Source: an uncultured Flavobacteriia bacterium
GTDB taxonomy: Bacteria; Bacteroidota; Bacteroidia; Flavobacteriales_D; Crocinitomicaceae
Reading direction: 5' to 3'
Assembly: GCA_903873915.1 (NCBI GenBank)
Contig: CAIQQH010000017.1
Location: 1 to 63,861 of the forward strand
DNA length: 63,861 nucleotides
The position numbers were made by a program, and so were the translations under genes. This document shows, one piece after another, positions 53,893 to 62,925 of this stretch (the stretch's first letter is position 1; every line of letters starts with the position of its first letter). Below the pieces are notes generated by a model. It was not told where the DNA came from and did no database searches. It worked only from the letters and a program-made list of their open reading frames with translations.

Positions 53893-55613
53893 ATGAGTGA
53901 TTTCGTTGTTTCCGCTAGAAAATATAGACCTCAAACCTTTGACACAGTCGTTGGTCAACGGTCTATTACATCTACTTTAAAGAATGCGATAAAAACAGAT
54001 CACCTGGCGCAAGCATTCCTTTTTTGTGGATCTCGCGGCGTAGGAAAAACATCCTCCGCACGTATTCTTGCAAAGACCATCAATTGTTTCAATCGCACAG
54101 AAAACATTGAAGCATGCGACGTGTGCGATTCATGCATTTCATTCAATACTGGAAACTCGCTGAATGTGTATGAATTGGATGCTGCCTCAAACAACTCCGT
54201 AGAAGACATTCGAAATCTAGTTGACCAGGTGCGTATACCTCCACAACTTGGAAACTATAGGGTCTACATCATAGATGAGGTCCACATGTTGTCAAATTCA
54301 GCTTTCAACGCATTCCTAAAGACCTTAGAGGAGCCTCCTAAGCATGCGATTTTCATTCTTGCTACGACTGAGAAGCATAAAATTATTCCAACGATTTTAT
54401 CGCGTTGTCAGATTTTCGATTTCAATAGAATTCGTGTCAAAGACATTGCAGACCATTTGGCTGGAATCGCAGTAAAGGAAAGCATTGCCATTGATTCTGA
54501 ATCCTTGCACCTCATCGCTCAAAAGGCAGATGGCGCCTTGCGTGATGCACTTTCCATGTTTGACCAAATCGTGACATTCACAGGTACAACAATTACCTAC
54601 AAGAGTGTTTTGGAGAATTTGAACGTACTCGACTACGATTACTATTTCAGAATCGTTGAAAGTGCCGAAAAAGAGGACATCCCTGCTGCTCTGCTGCTCT
54701 TGAATGATATCATTGACAAAGGATTTGATACCCATAATTTTTTAGGGGGACTTTCCGAACACTACCGCAATTTATTGATGTGTAAGGATGTTCGAGTTGC
54801 GTCTCTACTTGAGGTAGGTGAAGCAGTTGAACAACGCTACATCGATCAAGCCAAGCCCCTTGAAAGTGCTTTGATTATTCGTGCTTTGGGCGTATTGAGC
54901 AAGGCAGATGTTGAGTACAAGTCTGCAAAAAATCGGCGCTTGCTCGTCGAAATGGCGCTCATGCAGCTCTGTTCCATTAAGCAGGAGCAGGAAAAAAAAA
55001 ACTCCTGACTGACCCGGTAGCGATTATTCCGTTCCCTAATCAAAATCTTCGCGACAAAGTTCCGCAGACGCCAAAACCTTTAGCGCCTCCGGTTCGTCAA
55101 GAAATTCCTCGTGAACCAGAACCGAAGGTGAGTGCAGTGCCCATTGGCACTTTAAACACCACCAACCTTTCCATCTCTAAGATGATGGAAAAAGAAGAAA
55201 GCGAGCCTGTAATAGAGCGAAACACCGAAAATCTGCCACGAGAAGATTTCTCATTTGACAAATTAAAAATGTTGTGGCGTCGCTTTGCTTTTGAAATGAA
55301 GGAACGCAATTTAGACACGTTCTACAACGCCATGATCAAGCGGGAGCCTACGATTAAAGATGATGTGATTTTGAAAATGGAGGTAGATAACCAAATTCAA
55401 ATTGACTACATCACACCGCATCTTCAAGAAATGCGCGCATTTTTCCAAAAGGAATTGCGCAATTACTCTGTGAACATCGAAATTTTCCTGAGTGAACACC
55501 CTGAGGAAGAAGTAAAATACCTCAGTGGCAAGGATAAATTCGCTGCCTTGGCGAGAAAAAACCCGAATCTTCATACGCTGAAAAACACCTTCAATCTAGA
55601 CATCGATTACTAG
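53893..55613 (+). CDS. dnaX: DNA polymerase III subunit gamma/tau, two frames joined at an A10 slippery run
   Basis: Clamp-loader ATPase. The unshifted frame gives 371 residues: Walker A GSRGVGKTS (46-54), zinc ligands C65, C75, C78 and C81, Walker B VYIIDEVHM (124-132), then domain III, ending EKKNS-stop at 55006-55008. The stop comes directly after A10 (54992-55001). A -1 shift on that run continues in a proline-rich linker (PQTPKPLAPPVRQEIPREPEPK) and a C-terminal domain typical of Bacteroidota DnaX (DKFAALARKNPNLHTLKNTF), giving 573 residues. The layout fits gamma (unshifted) and tau (shifted) products. A homopolymer sequencing error is the alternative. The 3' end overlaps the convergent gene by 4 nt. 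Confidence 0.9.
54983..55008 (+). promoter_or_regulatory. dnaX frameshift/slippage signal
   Basis: Order: AGGAG (54983-54987), a few bases, ten As (54992-55001), CTCC, then the in-frame TGA (55006-55008). The A run contains the A AAA AAA heptamer. An 11-A or 8-A transcript, or a -1 ribosomal shift, enters the long frame. The upstream AGGAG resembles the stimulatory Shine-Dalgarno of E. coli dnaX, though Bacteroidota rarely use such sites. I see no strong downstream stem-loop. Confidence 0.65.
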
Positions 55614-57682
55614 AATTTCACACGAAACTGAAGGCTAATATCCGATTTCTTCGCGCCTAAAATTTCCTCTGCACCCGTTCCTATCGTTTTCTTGTGGGCA
55701 TAAATGCTCACGCCATAGCGAAACCATACGTCGCAATGTGATAAAAAGGTCCAGCGCACCACAACATATCCTCGACTACCTTGATTAAACAGTGCGGGAA
55801 TTGAAAACACATTTAATACATTGTTTTCATAGGCATAGAGGCGAGAATCATAACTGTCTGTATCAAATAAGGTATACCTAAATGTAAAATCCAAAGGCCA
55901 AGATTTCGGTTTTATAAGTACATCACTGAAAAGAACGACACCTTTTTCATTCGAATTGCTCAAACGCTTCAAAGAAACGCACTCCATGCGCGATCGAAAT
56001 GTGATATATTCATTCGCCGTATAAGAAATGTGAATGCGGTAGTTCATTTTTTGGACATCCTCAATAAAAGGAACAGTTCCATCAAGATCACGGCTATTTT
56101 GCTGATGAATCTGTTGACGGTAACGTGCATAAATCTCTAGGGATTTGTTTGGTCGGTAATTCAATTGGAACAATACCTCATTTCCTTTTGTTGGGGCAGA
56201 AACTTGGTAGTTGAGCCAAGGAAATGTAAAAACATCCACAAAGGCGTTCATCGTAAATGACCTATTCGGCTGAAACTTTAAGCCCATATACAGACCTCTT
56301 TCGTTTTGTGTGCTGCCATTTTCCGAAAATCCAGCTGTGTAAAACGAGGCATAATTGCGATCGTAAGAACGGAACAAAGCACTAAACGAACAGCGCGGAT
56401 GTAAGGCCAAAAGTACACCGTGAAGTTGGGCCTTCGCTTTTGTTGAGGCATTGACTGAAAATTCACCGAAAAAGTGGGTATTCTTATAGAGGATGCTGTA
56501 ATCCATGCTCCCAGTGAACACGCGATCACCTCGGAAATCAAATTGATTATACGGCAAGGTTTCTTTTAGTATTGGTTGATCATATCCTTGATAGACTGCT
56601 TGGACCCCAAGTTGAATTCGTCGCAACTGAAATCGAACCGAAGTGCCTGCAATGGTTTCCTTCAGAGAATTGCGGTGAGAAATTTCAGCATTCGTGCGAT
56701 GCAAGCCCGTCAAATCTGTGCCTGAGGCAAAGAAAAATGCTCCATTTGTTGAATCCATCTCAAGTTTGGCATCCACCTTCTTCATCGATGCAAAGGTTAA
56801 TATACTCCATGCGCCAAAGCCCAGATGAACCGCCGCCCCTCGAAGAAACCGAGATTCATCAGTGGATTTTAATGGCCTTAAAGACTGCGCTGTTTTCTTG
56901 ATCGACATGGCCTCGGCCGACTTATTGAAGGCATAGCCCGTCCAAAAATTTATACCTTGGCCGAATTGTACCTGATAGTCACCTAGAGCAAATGACTTAA
57001 GGTATTTCCCCCCTTGATAAAAAGCGTGTGCTGAGTAAAAATCGAAGCCATTTTTTTGTGCGCCATGAAAAAATGCTTCTCCAGGATCCTTTTCCGCCGT
57101 AATTCCCACGCTGAGATTTGTTCGATAGGCATAGTTGAGGCGTGTGTAATAATGGTCTTTGTTTCCGTGGTAATAGGCATTGCTCGTGCTTAATAGTGAA
57201 TCACTAACTTCAGTGTAACCCTGTTTTTTCTGAGGAATTGTTTGGTAACGAAAAGTTGCTTCGTAACTGCCCTGTCTTATAGCCTCCTTTACTGAAAGGT
57301 GCAATTGGTCCAGTTTATCATCTATGCGAACAAAAGGGAGAACGCGGTCGATCGTTTCTTGGTCCCAAAAATCGATACTTTGAAGTTCATAGATGGTAAT
57401 GAATTTTCCATAAAGTCTTCTGTGTAAGAGAAAAGCATTGATTTGAAAATCGGACAATAAGAAAATCGCTTGCAACTCTCCTTCCTCCACCGCATTGAGA
57501 TTCATTGGGTGTTCAGCATAATCATTCAAGAGCTCTGTGAGGTAAGAGAAATCAAGTGTTTCTGATGGAAGGTGCTCTGAAATAAATTCAATGCGCTGTT
57601 GAATAAGCTCAGATTTATCTTGTCCAAAGGAAAAAAACGAACTGAATAAAAAGAGCAGAGCGGGATGCAATCCCCTCTTCAT
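55610..57682 (-). CDS. Helix-hairpin-helix outer-membrane beta-barrel protein
   Basis: A 690-residue protein starting at the ATG at 57682, which overlaps the upstream stop (ATGA) and gives a signal peptide ending SFGQ. Residues about 45-125 contain helix-hairpin-helix repeats (MNLNAVEEGELQAIFLLSDFQINAFLLHRR, ITIYELQSIDFWDQETIDRVLPFV) of the ComEA type. The rest is barrel-like, ending SLQFRVKF. Members of this Bacteroidota family combine a periplasmic HhH module with a barrel; the role is unknown. It overlaps dnaX by 4 nt tail to tail. Confidence 0.82.
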   Translation of the reverse strand: MKRGLHPALLFLFSSFFSFGQDKSELIQQRIEFISEHLPSETLDFSYLTELLNDYAEHPMNLNAVEEGELQAIFLLSDFQINAFLLHRRLYGKFITIYELQSIDFWDQETIDRVLPFVRIDDKLDQLHLSVKEAIRQGSYEATFRYQTIPQKKQGYTEVSDSLLSTSNAYYHGNKDHYYTRLNYAYRTNLSVGITAEKDPGEAFFHGAQKNGFDFYSAHAFYQGGKYLKSFALGDYQVQFGQGINFWTGYAFNKSAEAMSIKKTAQSLRPLKSTDESRFLRGAAVHLGFGAWSILTFASMKKVDAKLEMDSTNGAFFFASGTDLTGLHRTNAEISHRNSLKETIAGTSVRFQLRRIQLGVQAVYQGYDQPILKETLPYNQFDFRGDRVFTGSMDYSILYKNTHFFGEFSVNASTKAKAQLHGVLLALHPRCSFSALFRSYDRNYASFYTAGFSENGSTQNERGLYMGLKFQPNRSFTMNAFVDVFTFPWLNYQVSAPTKGNEVLFQLNYRPNKSLEIYARYRQQIHQQNSRDLDGTVPFIEDVQKMNYRIHISYTANEYITFRSRMECVSLKRLSNSNEKGVVLFSDVLIKPKSWPLDFTFRYTLFDTDSYDSRLYAYENNVLNVFSIPALFNQGSRGYVVVRWTFLSHCDVWFRYGVSIYAHKKTIGTGAEEILGAKKSDISLQFRVKF

Positions 57683-58509
57683 TTTGACTTCTCTTTGGTT
57701 CGAAAAGTAAAGGTCACTTGGGGAGTCCATCCGAGAAATTGATGGTACTGCGTCGCCACATCCAATTGAAAGGCAGGCCACATACACCCAAAACCGGAGC
57801 TAATTTCCAATGGATTTAGCTTGCAGCCTGCTCGAATGGCAATTGACTTATTGGGAAGATACTCCATCCCTGCTTTTATCCTCAAGGCATGCTCCAAGTC
57901 TTTTTGTGCTTCAAAGCACAATAACACCAATTTAGACAATGAAATGCTTGATCCCAAGCGCAATTGAGTTGTCAAGCGTTCATCCTGGTCATCAGCCAAC
58001 TTCGCACGTCCAAGATTAAACACACTCGCACCCATCTTCCAATTTTCAGTGAACGAAACGAATACCCCACATTCGGCTGTCATCGTTGACTGCGTTCCGT
58101 AATTCTCGGCAAGGGCTATTCTGTTGTAATTGAATTGAAGGCCTGCGTAAAATTTCTCAGACAATTTCATGCTGTATCCTAGTCCTCCACGAAAAATCCT
58201 AAGAAGCTCATTGCCGTGCATAAAGGTTCCGAACGAAAGTACGCCCACTCGAATTGGTTGAACGAACACGAGGCCTTGCGATTGCAGCTCCTTAAGTAAA
58301 AACCTTGATTGATAGGTGGCAGAAACTGTTGATTGACGCATGGAAGCCAAGGCACCTGGATTGGATTGAAAAGCCCAGGGGTCAGATAGAGCAACATGCG
58401 CAGCGCCACAAGCGGCAAGTCGAGCTCCGACGATTGGTTCGGGCTGAGCAAAAAGGGGATGCAGGAAAAAGGGAATAATTGCGTGCGCAATTGTCGAAAA
58501 GTGGTTCAT
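57679..58509 (-). CDS. PorV/PorQ-like outer-membrane barrel protein
   Basis: A 276-residue protein with signal peptide (about 1-21, ending LFAQ). GARLAACGAAHVALSDPWAFQSNPGALASM resembles the start of PorV/PorQ/FadL-type barrels (GARAAGMGGA...NPAGLA), followed by amphipathic strands (GLGYSMKLSEKFYAGLQFNY, ECGVFVSFTENWKMGASVFNLG). It may take part in T9SS surface attachment or only be a barrel of related fold. A near-consensus -7 box (TATCTTTA, 58514-58521) lies 4 nt before the ATG. The next gene overlaps it by 4 nt. Confidence 0.6.
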   Translation of the reverse strand: MNHFSTIAHAIIPFFLHPLFAQPEPIVGARLAACGAAHVALSDPWAFQSNPGALASMRQSTVSATYQSRFLLKELQSQGLVFVQPIRVGVLSFGTFMHGNELLRIFRGGLGYSMKLSEKFYAGLQFNYNRIALAENYGTQSTMTAECGVFVSFTENWKMGASVFNLGRAKLADDQDERLTTQLRLGSSISLSKLVLLCFEAQKDLEHALRIKAGMEYLPNKSIAIRAGCKLNPLEISSGFGCMWPAFQLDVATQYHQFLGWTPQVTFTFRTKEKSK

Positions 58510-58584
58510 CTATTAAAGATACGGAGAAACATTCCGATCTTCCAAATAATGATGTAGGAGAATTTGAGACCTTTTTGTTAGGCC

Positions 58585-58827
58585 TTATTTGCGTTCATTG
58601 TACCCGTCAAACTCATTATTACCAGCCTGAATAAAAGGTTCTTCGCAATCCATCATAGACATAATACGCAGAATTTCAGGATATTGTTTCGCGTCGTGAT
58701 GGTAGCGCAAGACCTTAGTACCAAGCACTTGCACCTCATCAAAATCACGATTGCTGTTGATCCGGTAAAAGGCCTTATTGTTTGGTAGTTTTCGGTATTG
58801 CGGAAAGTCCGTATTTTTATCACTCAC
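58585..58827 (-). CDS. Small conserved-looking hypothetical protein, GTG start
   Basis: An 80-residue polar protein (MSDKNTDFPQYRKLPNNKAFYRI) beginning at a GTG 4 nt after a -7 element (58832-58839). The mix of aromatic and charged residues is compact and has no signal peptide or membrane segment. I do not recognise its family. It is divergent from nth. Confidence 0.65.
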   Translation of the reverse strand: MSDKNTDFPQYRKLPNNKAFYRINSNRDFDEVQVLGTKVLRYHHDAKQYPEILRIMSMMDCEEPFIQAGNNEFDGYNERK

Positions 58828-58831
58828 AGAT

Positions 58832-58839
58832 CAAAAGTA
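58832..58839 (-). promoter_or_regulatory. -7 element, 4 nt before a GTG start
   Basis: Minus-strand TACTTTTG is followed by ATCT and the GTG at 58827, again suggesting a leaderless transcript. Confidence 0.55.
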
Positions 58840-58859
58840 CAACACAGGATTTATTCTCC

Positions 58860-59504
58860 ATGACGAAAAAAGAAAAAGCGAAGTATATCATTGAGGAATT
58901 GGAACATTTGTACCCGGAAACGCCCATTCCCTTAGACCATAGTGATCCCTATACCCTACTTATAGCTGTTCTGCTTTCTGCGCAATGCACCGATGTCCGG
59001 GTGAACAAAATCACTCCTGCTCTATTTGCACGTGCAAAAAATCCTACGGACATGATTACGCTCAGTGTCGAGGAAATCCGTGCGATTATTCGTCCTTGTG
59101 GACTTTCACCGAAAAAATCGGAGGCTATATTTCAACTATCACATATCCTGTTGAACAAGCATCAAGGAGAAGTACCTCAATCGTTTGAAGCTCTGGAAGA
59201 GCTGCCAGGTGTTGGACACAAAACAGCATCGGTGGTCATGGCGCAATCCTTTGGAGTTCCTGCATTTCCTGTTGATACACACATCCATCGTTTGCTAACG
59301 CGTTGGGGAATCACCTCAGGAAAAAATGTGGAAGAGACCGAACGCGACGCAAAAAAACTCTTTCCAAAAGAAAAATGGAATAAATTGCACCTGCAAATCA
59401 TTTTCTATGGCCGTGAATACTCTCCCGCACGAAGTCCGAAACGGGAAAAAGATTTTATGACCATGCGTATAGGAACAGCAAAAGCAATCAAGGAACTCGT
59501 GTAA
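58860..59504 (+). CDS. nth: Endonuclease III without the iron-sulfur cluster motif
   Basis: A 214-residue DNA glycosylase/AP lyase for oxidised pyrimidines. I start at the ATG at 58860, since 26 upstream residues are not family-like. The helix-hairpin-helix is LPGVGHKTA (115-123, catalytic Lys121), and catalytic Asp139 lies in FPVDTHIHRL. After FYGREYSPARSP the four cysteines that bind the [4Fe-4S] cluster in E. coli Nth are absent: there is no Cys after that point. Its stop overlaps the PagL-like start (TAATG). It begins an operon of four overlapping or close genes. Confidence 0.92.
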   Translation: MTKKEKAKYIIEELEHLYPETPIPLDHSDPYTLLIAVLLSAQCTDVRVNKITPALFARAKNPTDMITLSVEEIRAIIRPCGLSPKKSEAIFQLSHILLNKHQGEVPQSFEALEELPGVGHKTASVVMAQSFGVPAFPVDTHIHRLLTRWGITSGKNVEETERDAKKLFPKEKWNKLHLQIIFYGREYSPARSPKREKDFMTMRIGTAKAIKELV

Positions 59505-60649
59505 TGACGACTAGGAATCAACATAAAATGAAGTTCAATCTCCTTTCATTATTTTGGGTGACGCTCATCTACATGCTTATCTTTTGTCATCCTTCTTATG
59601 GTCAAACCGATCAAAAAAATCCTTGGGATGTTCGGGCAGATGCTCATTTTGGTTTTGTTCTTCCCGAATACCAGCATTTCAACTATTTGGTCGAAAAACC
59701 CATCCAAGGCATTGAATTGAGTTTGCACAAGGCCTCACGAGGTAGAAATTTTTGGGAACAATTGTACCGTTATCCAGAATTTGGTTTTTCATTGTTTGCA
59801 AGTTCCTTGGGTAACAATGAGGTTTTTGGTCATGAAATCGCACTCTATCCTTACATTCAAACACCACTCATTCGAAAAGACAAGTTTCAATTTTCGAGCA
59901 CCTTTGGCTTTGGTGCGGGCTATGCCACGAAAAAATTTGATTTGGTGAACAACTATCAAAACGTTTCCATTGGTTCGCATTTAAATATACATTTCAACTT
60001 CAAACTTTCGACACATTACGATATTAGTCCGCATTTTCGACTCAATGCTGGACTGTCTTTTATCCATTTCTCAAATGCCAACATGGCCGAGCCAAATCTT
60101 GGCATTAACCTTTTTACTGCGCATGCTGGCATCAATTACCGTTTACGAGAGCGACTTCCATTTATTGAGCATGAATTGAAAGCACATCAACCTGCTCACG
60201 AGTTCGCCTTCATCTATGCTTTAGGTGGCAAACATACACGAGCTCTGCAAACCGATGTCTATTTCACTTCATCCATCTCTGCGGAATACAAGTACCACTT
60301 CAAAAGAAAATTTCATTTTGGTGCAGGACTAGATCTCTTTTATGACTCTTCAACAGAGGTAGAAATGGCAGCCAACGATAAGCCCGGTTTTACCACAGCC
60401 GATAACTTTAGAACAGGGATACACCTCTCACAAGAAGTGGTTTTCGAACGATTCAGTTTCATTTTGCAAGAAGGACTTTATGTTGGACTTGTGGATCAAG
60501 TGAATGGGAAACGAATGTACAACCGAGGAATTTTGAGGTGGAAAATAAATCCACACTGGATGATGAGTATTTCCATGAAAAGTCATTTGCATATTTTGGA
60601 CTATCCTGAACTTGGTTTTGGTTATTATTTTATTCGAAAAAAGACATGA
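59504..60649 (+). CDS. Acyloxyacyl hydrolase / lipid A 3-O-deacylase PagL-like
   Basis: A 381-residue outer-membrane protein with a signal sequence ending SYGQ after a slightly long N-terminus; a second ATG at 59528 would shorten it. LSFIHFSNANMAEPNLGINLFTAHAGINYRL carries the His-Ser pair and the N..PN.G pattern typical of PagL, with barrel strands before and after. PagL removes a fatty acyl chain from lipid A. The protein is longer than E. coli-type PagL, as usual for the Bacteroidota group. It overlaps the next gene by 4 nt. Confidence 0.87.
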   Translation: MTTRNQHKMKFNLLSLFWVTLIYMLIFCHPSYGQTDQKNPWDVRADAHFGFVLPEYQHFNYLVEKPIQGIELSLHKASRGRNFWEQLYRYPEFGFSLFASSLGNNEVFGHEIALYPYIQTPLIRKDKFQFSSTFGFGAGYATKKFDLVNNYQNVSIGSHLNIHFNFKLSTHYDISPHFRLNAGLSFIHFSNANMAEPNLGINLFTAHAGINYRLRERLPFIEHELKAHQPAHEFAFIYALGGKHTRALQTDVYFTSSISAEYKYHFKRKFHFGAGLDLFYDSSTEVEMAANDKPGFTTADNFRTGIHLSQEVVFERFSFILQEGLYVGLVDQVNGKRMYNRGILRWKINPHWMMSISMKSHLHILDYPELGFGYYFIRKKT

Positions 60650-61359
60650 AACAACTCATTCTTTTCCTTCTAATTCCTGCACTTCTTTTCGTTCGATGCG
60701 CCAAAGAAAAAGCTGTTGAAACGGTTCAAATGTCACTTTCAGAATTTGACACCTTGACGCTGAATAGTGTATTTGACGTCTACCTCATTCAAGGAGACAG
60801 CAACTTCGTGACGATTGAAGGCAATCCTAAAATCGTCGAAAAAGTGCGTGCTGAAGTCATGAACAACACCCTGAATTTCTACAACGATTTTAGCGGAAAA
60901 TGGCTTCATCCATCCAATAACCGCATCAAGTTAACGATAACAACGAATGGTCTAACCCGCATCAATTCGGGTGAAACCTCAAATATCCAAACATTAAACA
61001 CCCTCACGGGAAATGAAATAGGCATTGTCATGACCTCAAAACTAAATCAGGCGACCTTGGACATCAATTGCAACTCCTTTTATTTCTGGAACAATTTCCC
61101 GTGTGGTGGAAAGCTCACTCTTCGCGGCACAGTGCATGAATTGAAAATTTGGTCTGTTGCACTGATGGCGGTTGAAGCAAAGAATTTGACTGCAGATATT
61201 GCCACATTAGAAAACAAATCAAAAGGAGACATCTCAGCGACTGTTACCCAATTTCTGCATTACCGCATAGGTGGCAGCGGAAACATACAATTGTGGGGTA
61301 ATCCTGCTAATCTTGTCGACACCGGATCTGATGGCGACGGAATACTCATTCAACATTAA
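60646..61359 (+). CDS. DUF2807 (head GIN domain) lipoprotein
   Basis: A 237-residue predicted lipoprotein (LFVRC, cysteine about residue 18). The beta-helix-like pattern (FDTLTLNSVFDVYLIQGDSNFVTIEGNPKIVEKV) and repeated short strands match DUF2807, called an auto-transporter adhesin head GIN domain. Its function is unknown. The start overlaps the PagL-like stop in an ATGA arrangement and the next gene is 11 nt away. Confidence 0.85.
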   Translation: MKQLILFLLIPALLFVRCAKEKAVETVQMSLSEFDTLTLNSVFDVYLIQGDSNFVTIEGNPKIVEKVRAEVMNNTLNFYNDFSGKWLHPSNNRIKLTITTNGLTRINSGETSNIQTLNTLTGNEIGIVMTSKLNQATLDINCNSFYFWNNFPCGGKLTLRGTVHELKIWSVALMAVEAKNLTADIATLENKSKGDISATVTQFLHYRIGGSGNIQLWGNPANLVDTGSDGDGILIQH

Positions 61360-61370
61360 AAACACAAGCC

Positions 61371-61820
61371 ATGATTAACGAGCAAGTTCAAGAGTATATA
61401 GACAAAGTCCCCGAAGAGCGCAAAGAACATTTCATGCATTTGTTTGATGCGATTCGCAACAAGCTACCAGAAGGTTTTGAAGAAACAATAAGTTACGGGA
61501 TGATTGGTTGGGTCGTTCCAAAATCCACCTATCCTGCCGGATACCATTGCGATCCAAAGTTGCCTTTGCCCTTTCTCGGGATGGCCTCTCAAAAGAACTT
61601 TATATCAGTGTACCACATGGGGATTTATGTCAATCCAGACCTTATGGAATGGTTTACGGCTGAATTTAGCAAAGTTGCGAAGTTGAAACTCGACATGGGC
61701 AAGAGCTGCATTCGGTTCAAGAAAACAGAATTGATTCCCCTTGAATTGATGGGAGAACTTGCCAAGAAAATGACGCCCCAGGATTGGATTGTGCGTTACG
61801 AGGCGTTGTTGAAGAAGTAA
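61371..61820 (+). CDS. DUF1801 domain protein
   Basis: A 149-residue cytoplasmic protein. INEQVQEYIDKVPEERKEHFMHLFDAIRNKLPEGFEETISYGMIGWVVPKSTYPAGY and the ISVYHMGIYVNPDL stretch match DUF1801, an iron-chaperone-like YdhG fold. The biochemical role is not established. It is the last gene of the nth operon and is followed by repeat block C. Confidence 0.88.
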   Translation: MINEQVQEYIDKVPEERKEHFMHLFDAIRNKLPEGFEETISYGMIGWVVPKSTYPAGYHCDPKLPLPFLGMASQKNFISVYHMGIYVNPDLMEWFTAEFSKVAKLKLDMGKSCIRFKKTELIPLELMGELAKKMTPQDWIVRYEALLKK

Positions 61821-62063
61821 TGGAGCATGGACCGTCCGCCGAAGCGGCCTGATGGAACATAGACCGCTGCGCTGATAGACAAAAGACGCTTCTTCGCTCC
61901 TTGAGCTTCGAAGGACAAAAGACCGTCTGCCGAGGTAGAATTAAAGACAAAAGACCGCTGCGCTAAAAGACTTGATTGTACTTCGAAACTTAAGGACAAA
62001 GGACCGTCTGCGGCCTAGCCACCAAAATCCACCAACTCGTAATTAGTAATTAGTAATTAATAA
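61821..62063. repeat. Intergenic repeat block C: TTC/TTC hairpin, GACCG words and heptamer array
   Basis: This 243-nt gap between convergent genes holds a hairpin at 61889-61913 (outer stem CTTC/GAAG, TTC/TTC internal loop, inner stem GCTC/GAGC, loop CTT) that is nearly identical to block A, with GACAAAAGAC flanks. Several GACCGCTGCGCT and GACCGTCTGC words surround it. A short TAATTAG heptamer array (about 62036-62066) ends at the lgt stop, as block A's array ends at its neighbour's stop. No gene or terminator of standard type is seen. Confidence 0.75.
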
Positions 62064-62924
62064 CTAAACAACAGTTGGTTTTTTCAGTCCACGATAAAGC
62101 AAAATCACCCCCGCGATAACAAGCGGAATACTCAGTATTTGTCCAGTATTCAGGAACAATTGCTCATCGCGTGCCGTTTGTCCTAGTTTGACGAATTCCA
62201 CCATGAATCGCGCCCCCCAAATGAGGATTAAGAAACTACCAAAGACAACTCCTGGACGTTTCCAAAGGTCTTTTTTCCAGTACAAGAACATCAAAATGAG
62301 GAAGGCAATGAAATAACAAATGGCTTCATACAACTGTGCAGGATGACGAATTGGAATAGCGTTCCATGAGCATTCGAAGGGTGGCATACAGTCGTGGTGA
62401 AGGAAGCGAAAACCCCAAGGCATTGTCGTTTCATCACCTACCATTTCGTGATTTACAAGGTTTCCAAGACGAATAAATGTACCTCCGATGGCAATTGGTG
62501 CTGAAATGCGATCGAGCATCCATAAATACGGTTTGTGAATTACGCGACGGGAATAGATGTACAAAGAGATGAGAATAACAATGGCTGCACCATGACTGGC
62601 AAGTCCACCCTCCCATACTTTGAGCATATCCCCGGGGTGAGAGAAATATCCACGTTCAAGTACTACACCATCAGCACTTACTTCATCCCAATAGGGGCCA
62701 TAGAAAAAAACATGTCCGAGGCGCGCACCAACGATGGTTGCCACTACCATGAACAGCACCAACTTATCAAGCATTTCGTCTGAAATACCGTCCTTTCGGA
62801 ACATTTTCCGCACCACAAAATAACCGATAATCAAGCCTGTAACAAACAGCAAACCATACAAATTTGGCGTATTGTATCCATCGATAAGTTGGGAGTCGAC
62901 ATCCCAGTTGATTGCTGCTACCAT
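62064..62924 (-). CDS. lgt: Prolipoprotein diacylglyceryl transferase
   Basis: A 286-residue inner-membrane enzyme that adds diacylglycerol to the lipobox cysteine of prolipoproteins. Seven membrane segments are apparent. The signature GGTFIRLGNLVNHEMVG contains the conserved Asn-Glu residues, and GARLGHVFFYGPYW and HPAQLYEA are further family motifs. It begins 1 nt after the trhO stop, so the two genes form one operon. Many predicted lipoproteins in this window would be its substrates. Confidence 0.96.
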   Translation of the reverse strand: MVAAINWDVDSQLIDGYNTPNLYGLLFVTGLIIGYFVVRKMFRKDGISDEMLDKLVLFMVVATIVGARLGHVFFYGPYWDEVSADGVVLERGYFSHPGDMLKVWEGGLASHGAAIVILISLYIYSRRVIHKPYLWMLDRISAPIAIGGTFIRLGNLVNHEMVGDETTMPWGFRFLHHDCMPPFECSWNAIPIRHPAQLYEAICYFIAFLILMFLYWKKDLWKRPGVVFGSFLILIWGARFMVEFVKLGQTARDEQLFLNTGQILSIPLVIAGVILLYRGLKKPTVV

Positions 62925-62925
62925 T

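Noticed and set aside
55128..55613. Separate gene with GTG start after dnaX
   Set aside because: Its frame is open without a break back to the A10 run and its C-terminal domain is that of DnaX, so it is the second part of dnaX.
61821..61950. Small protein-coding frames in repeat block C
   Set aside because: They consist of translated repeat words with no start signal or conserved composition.
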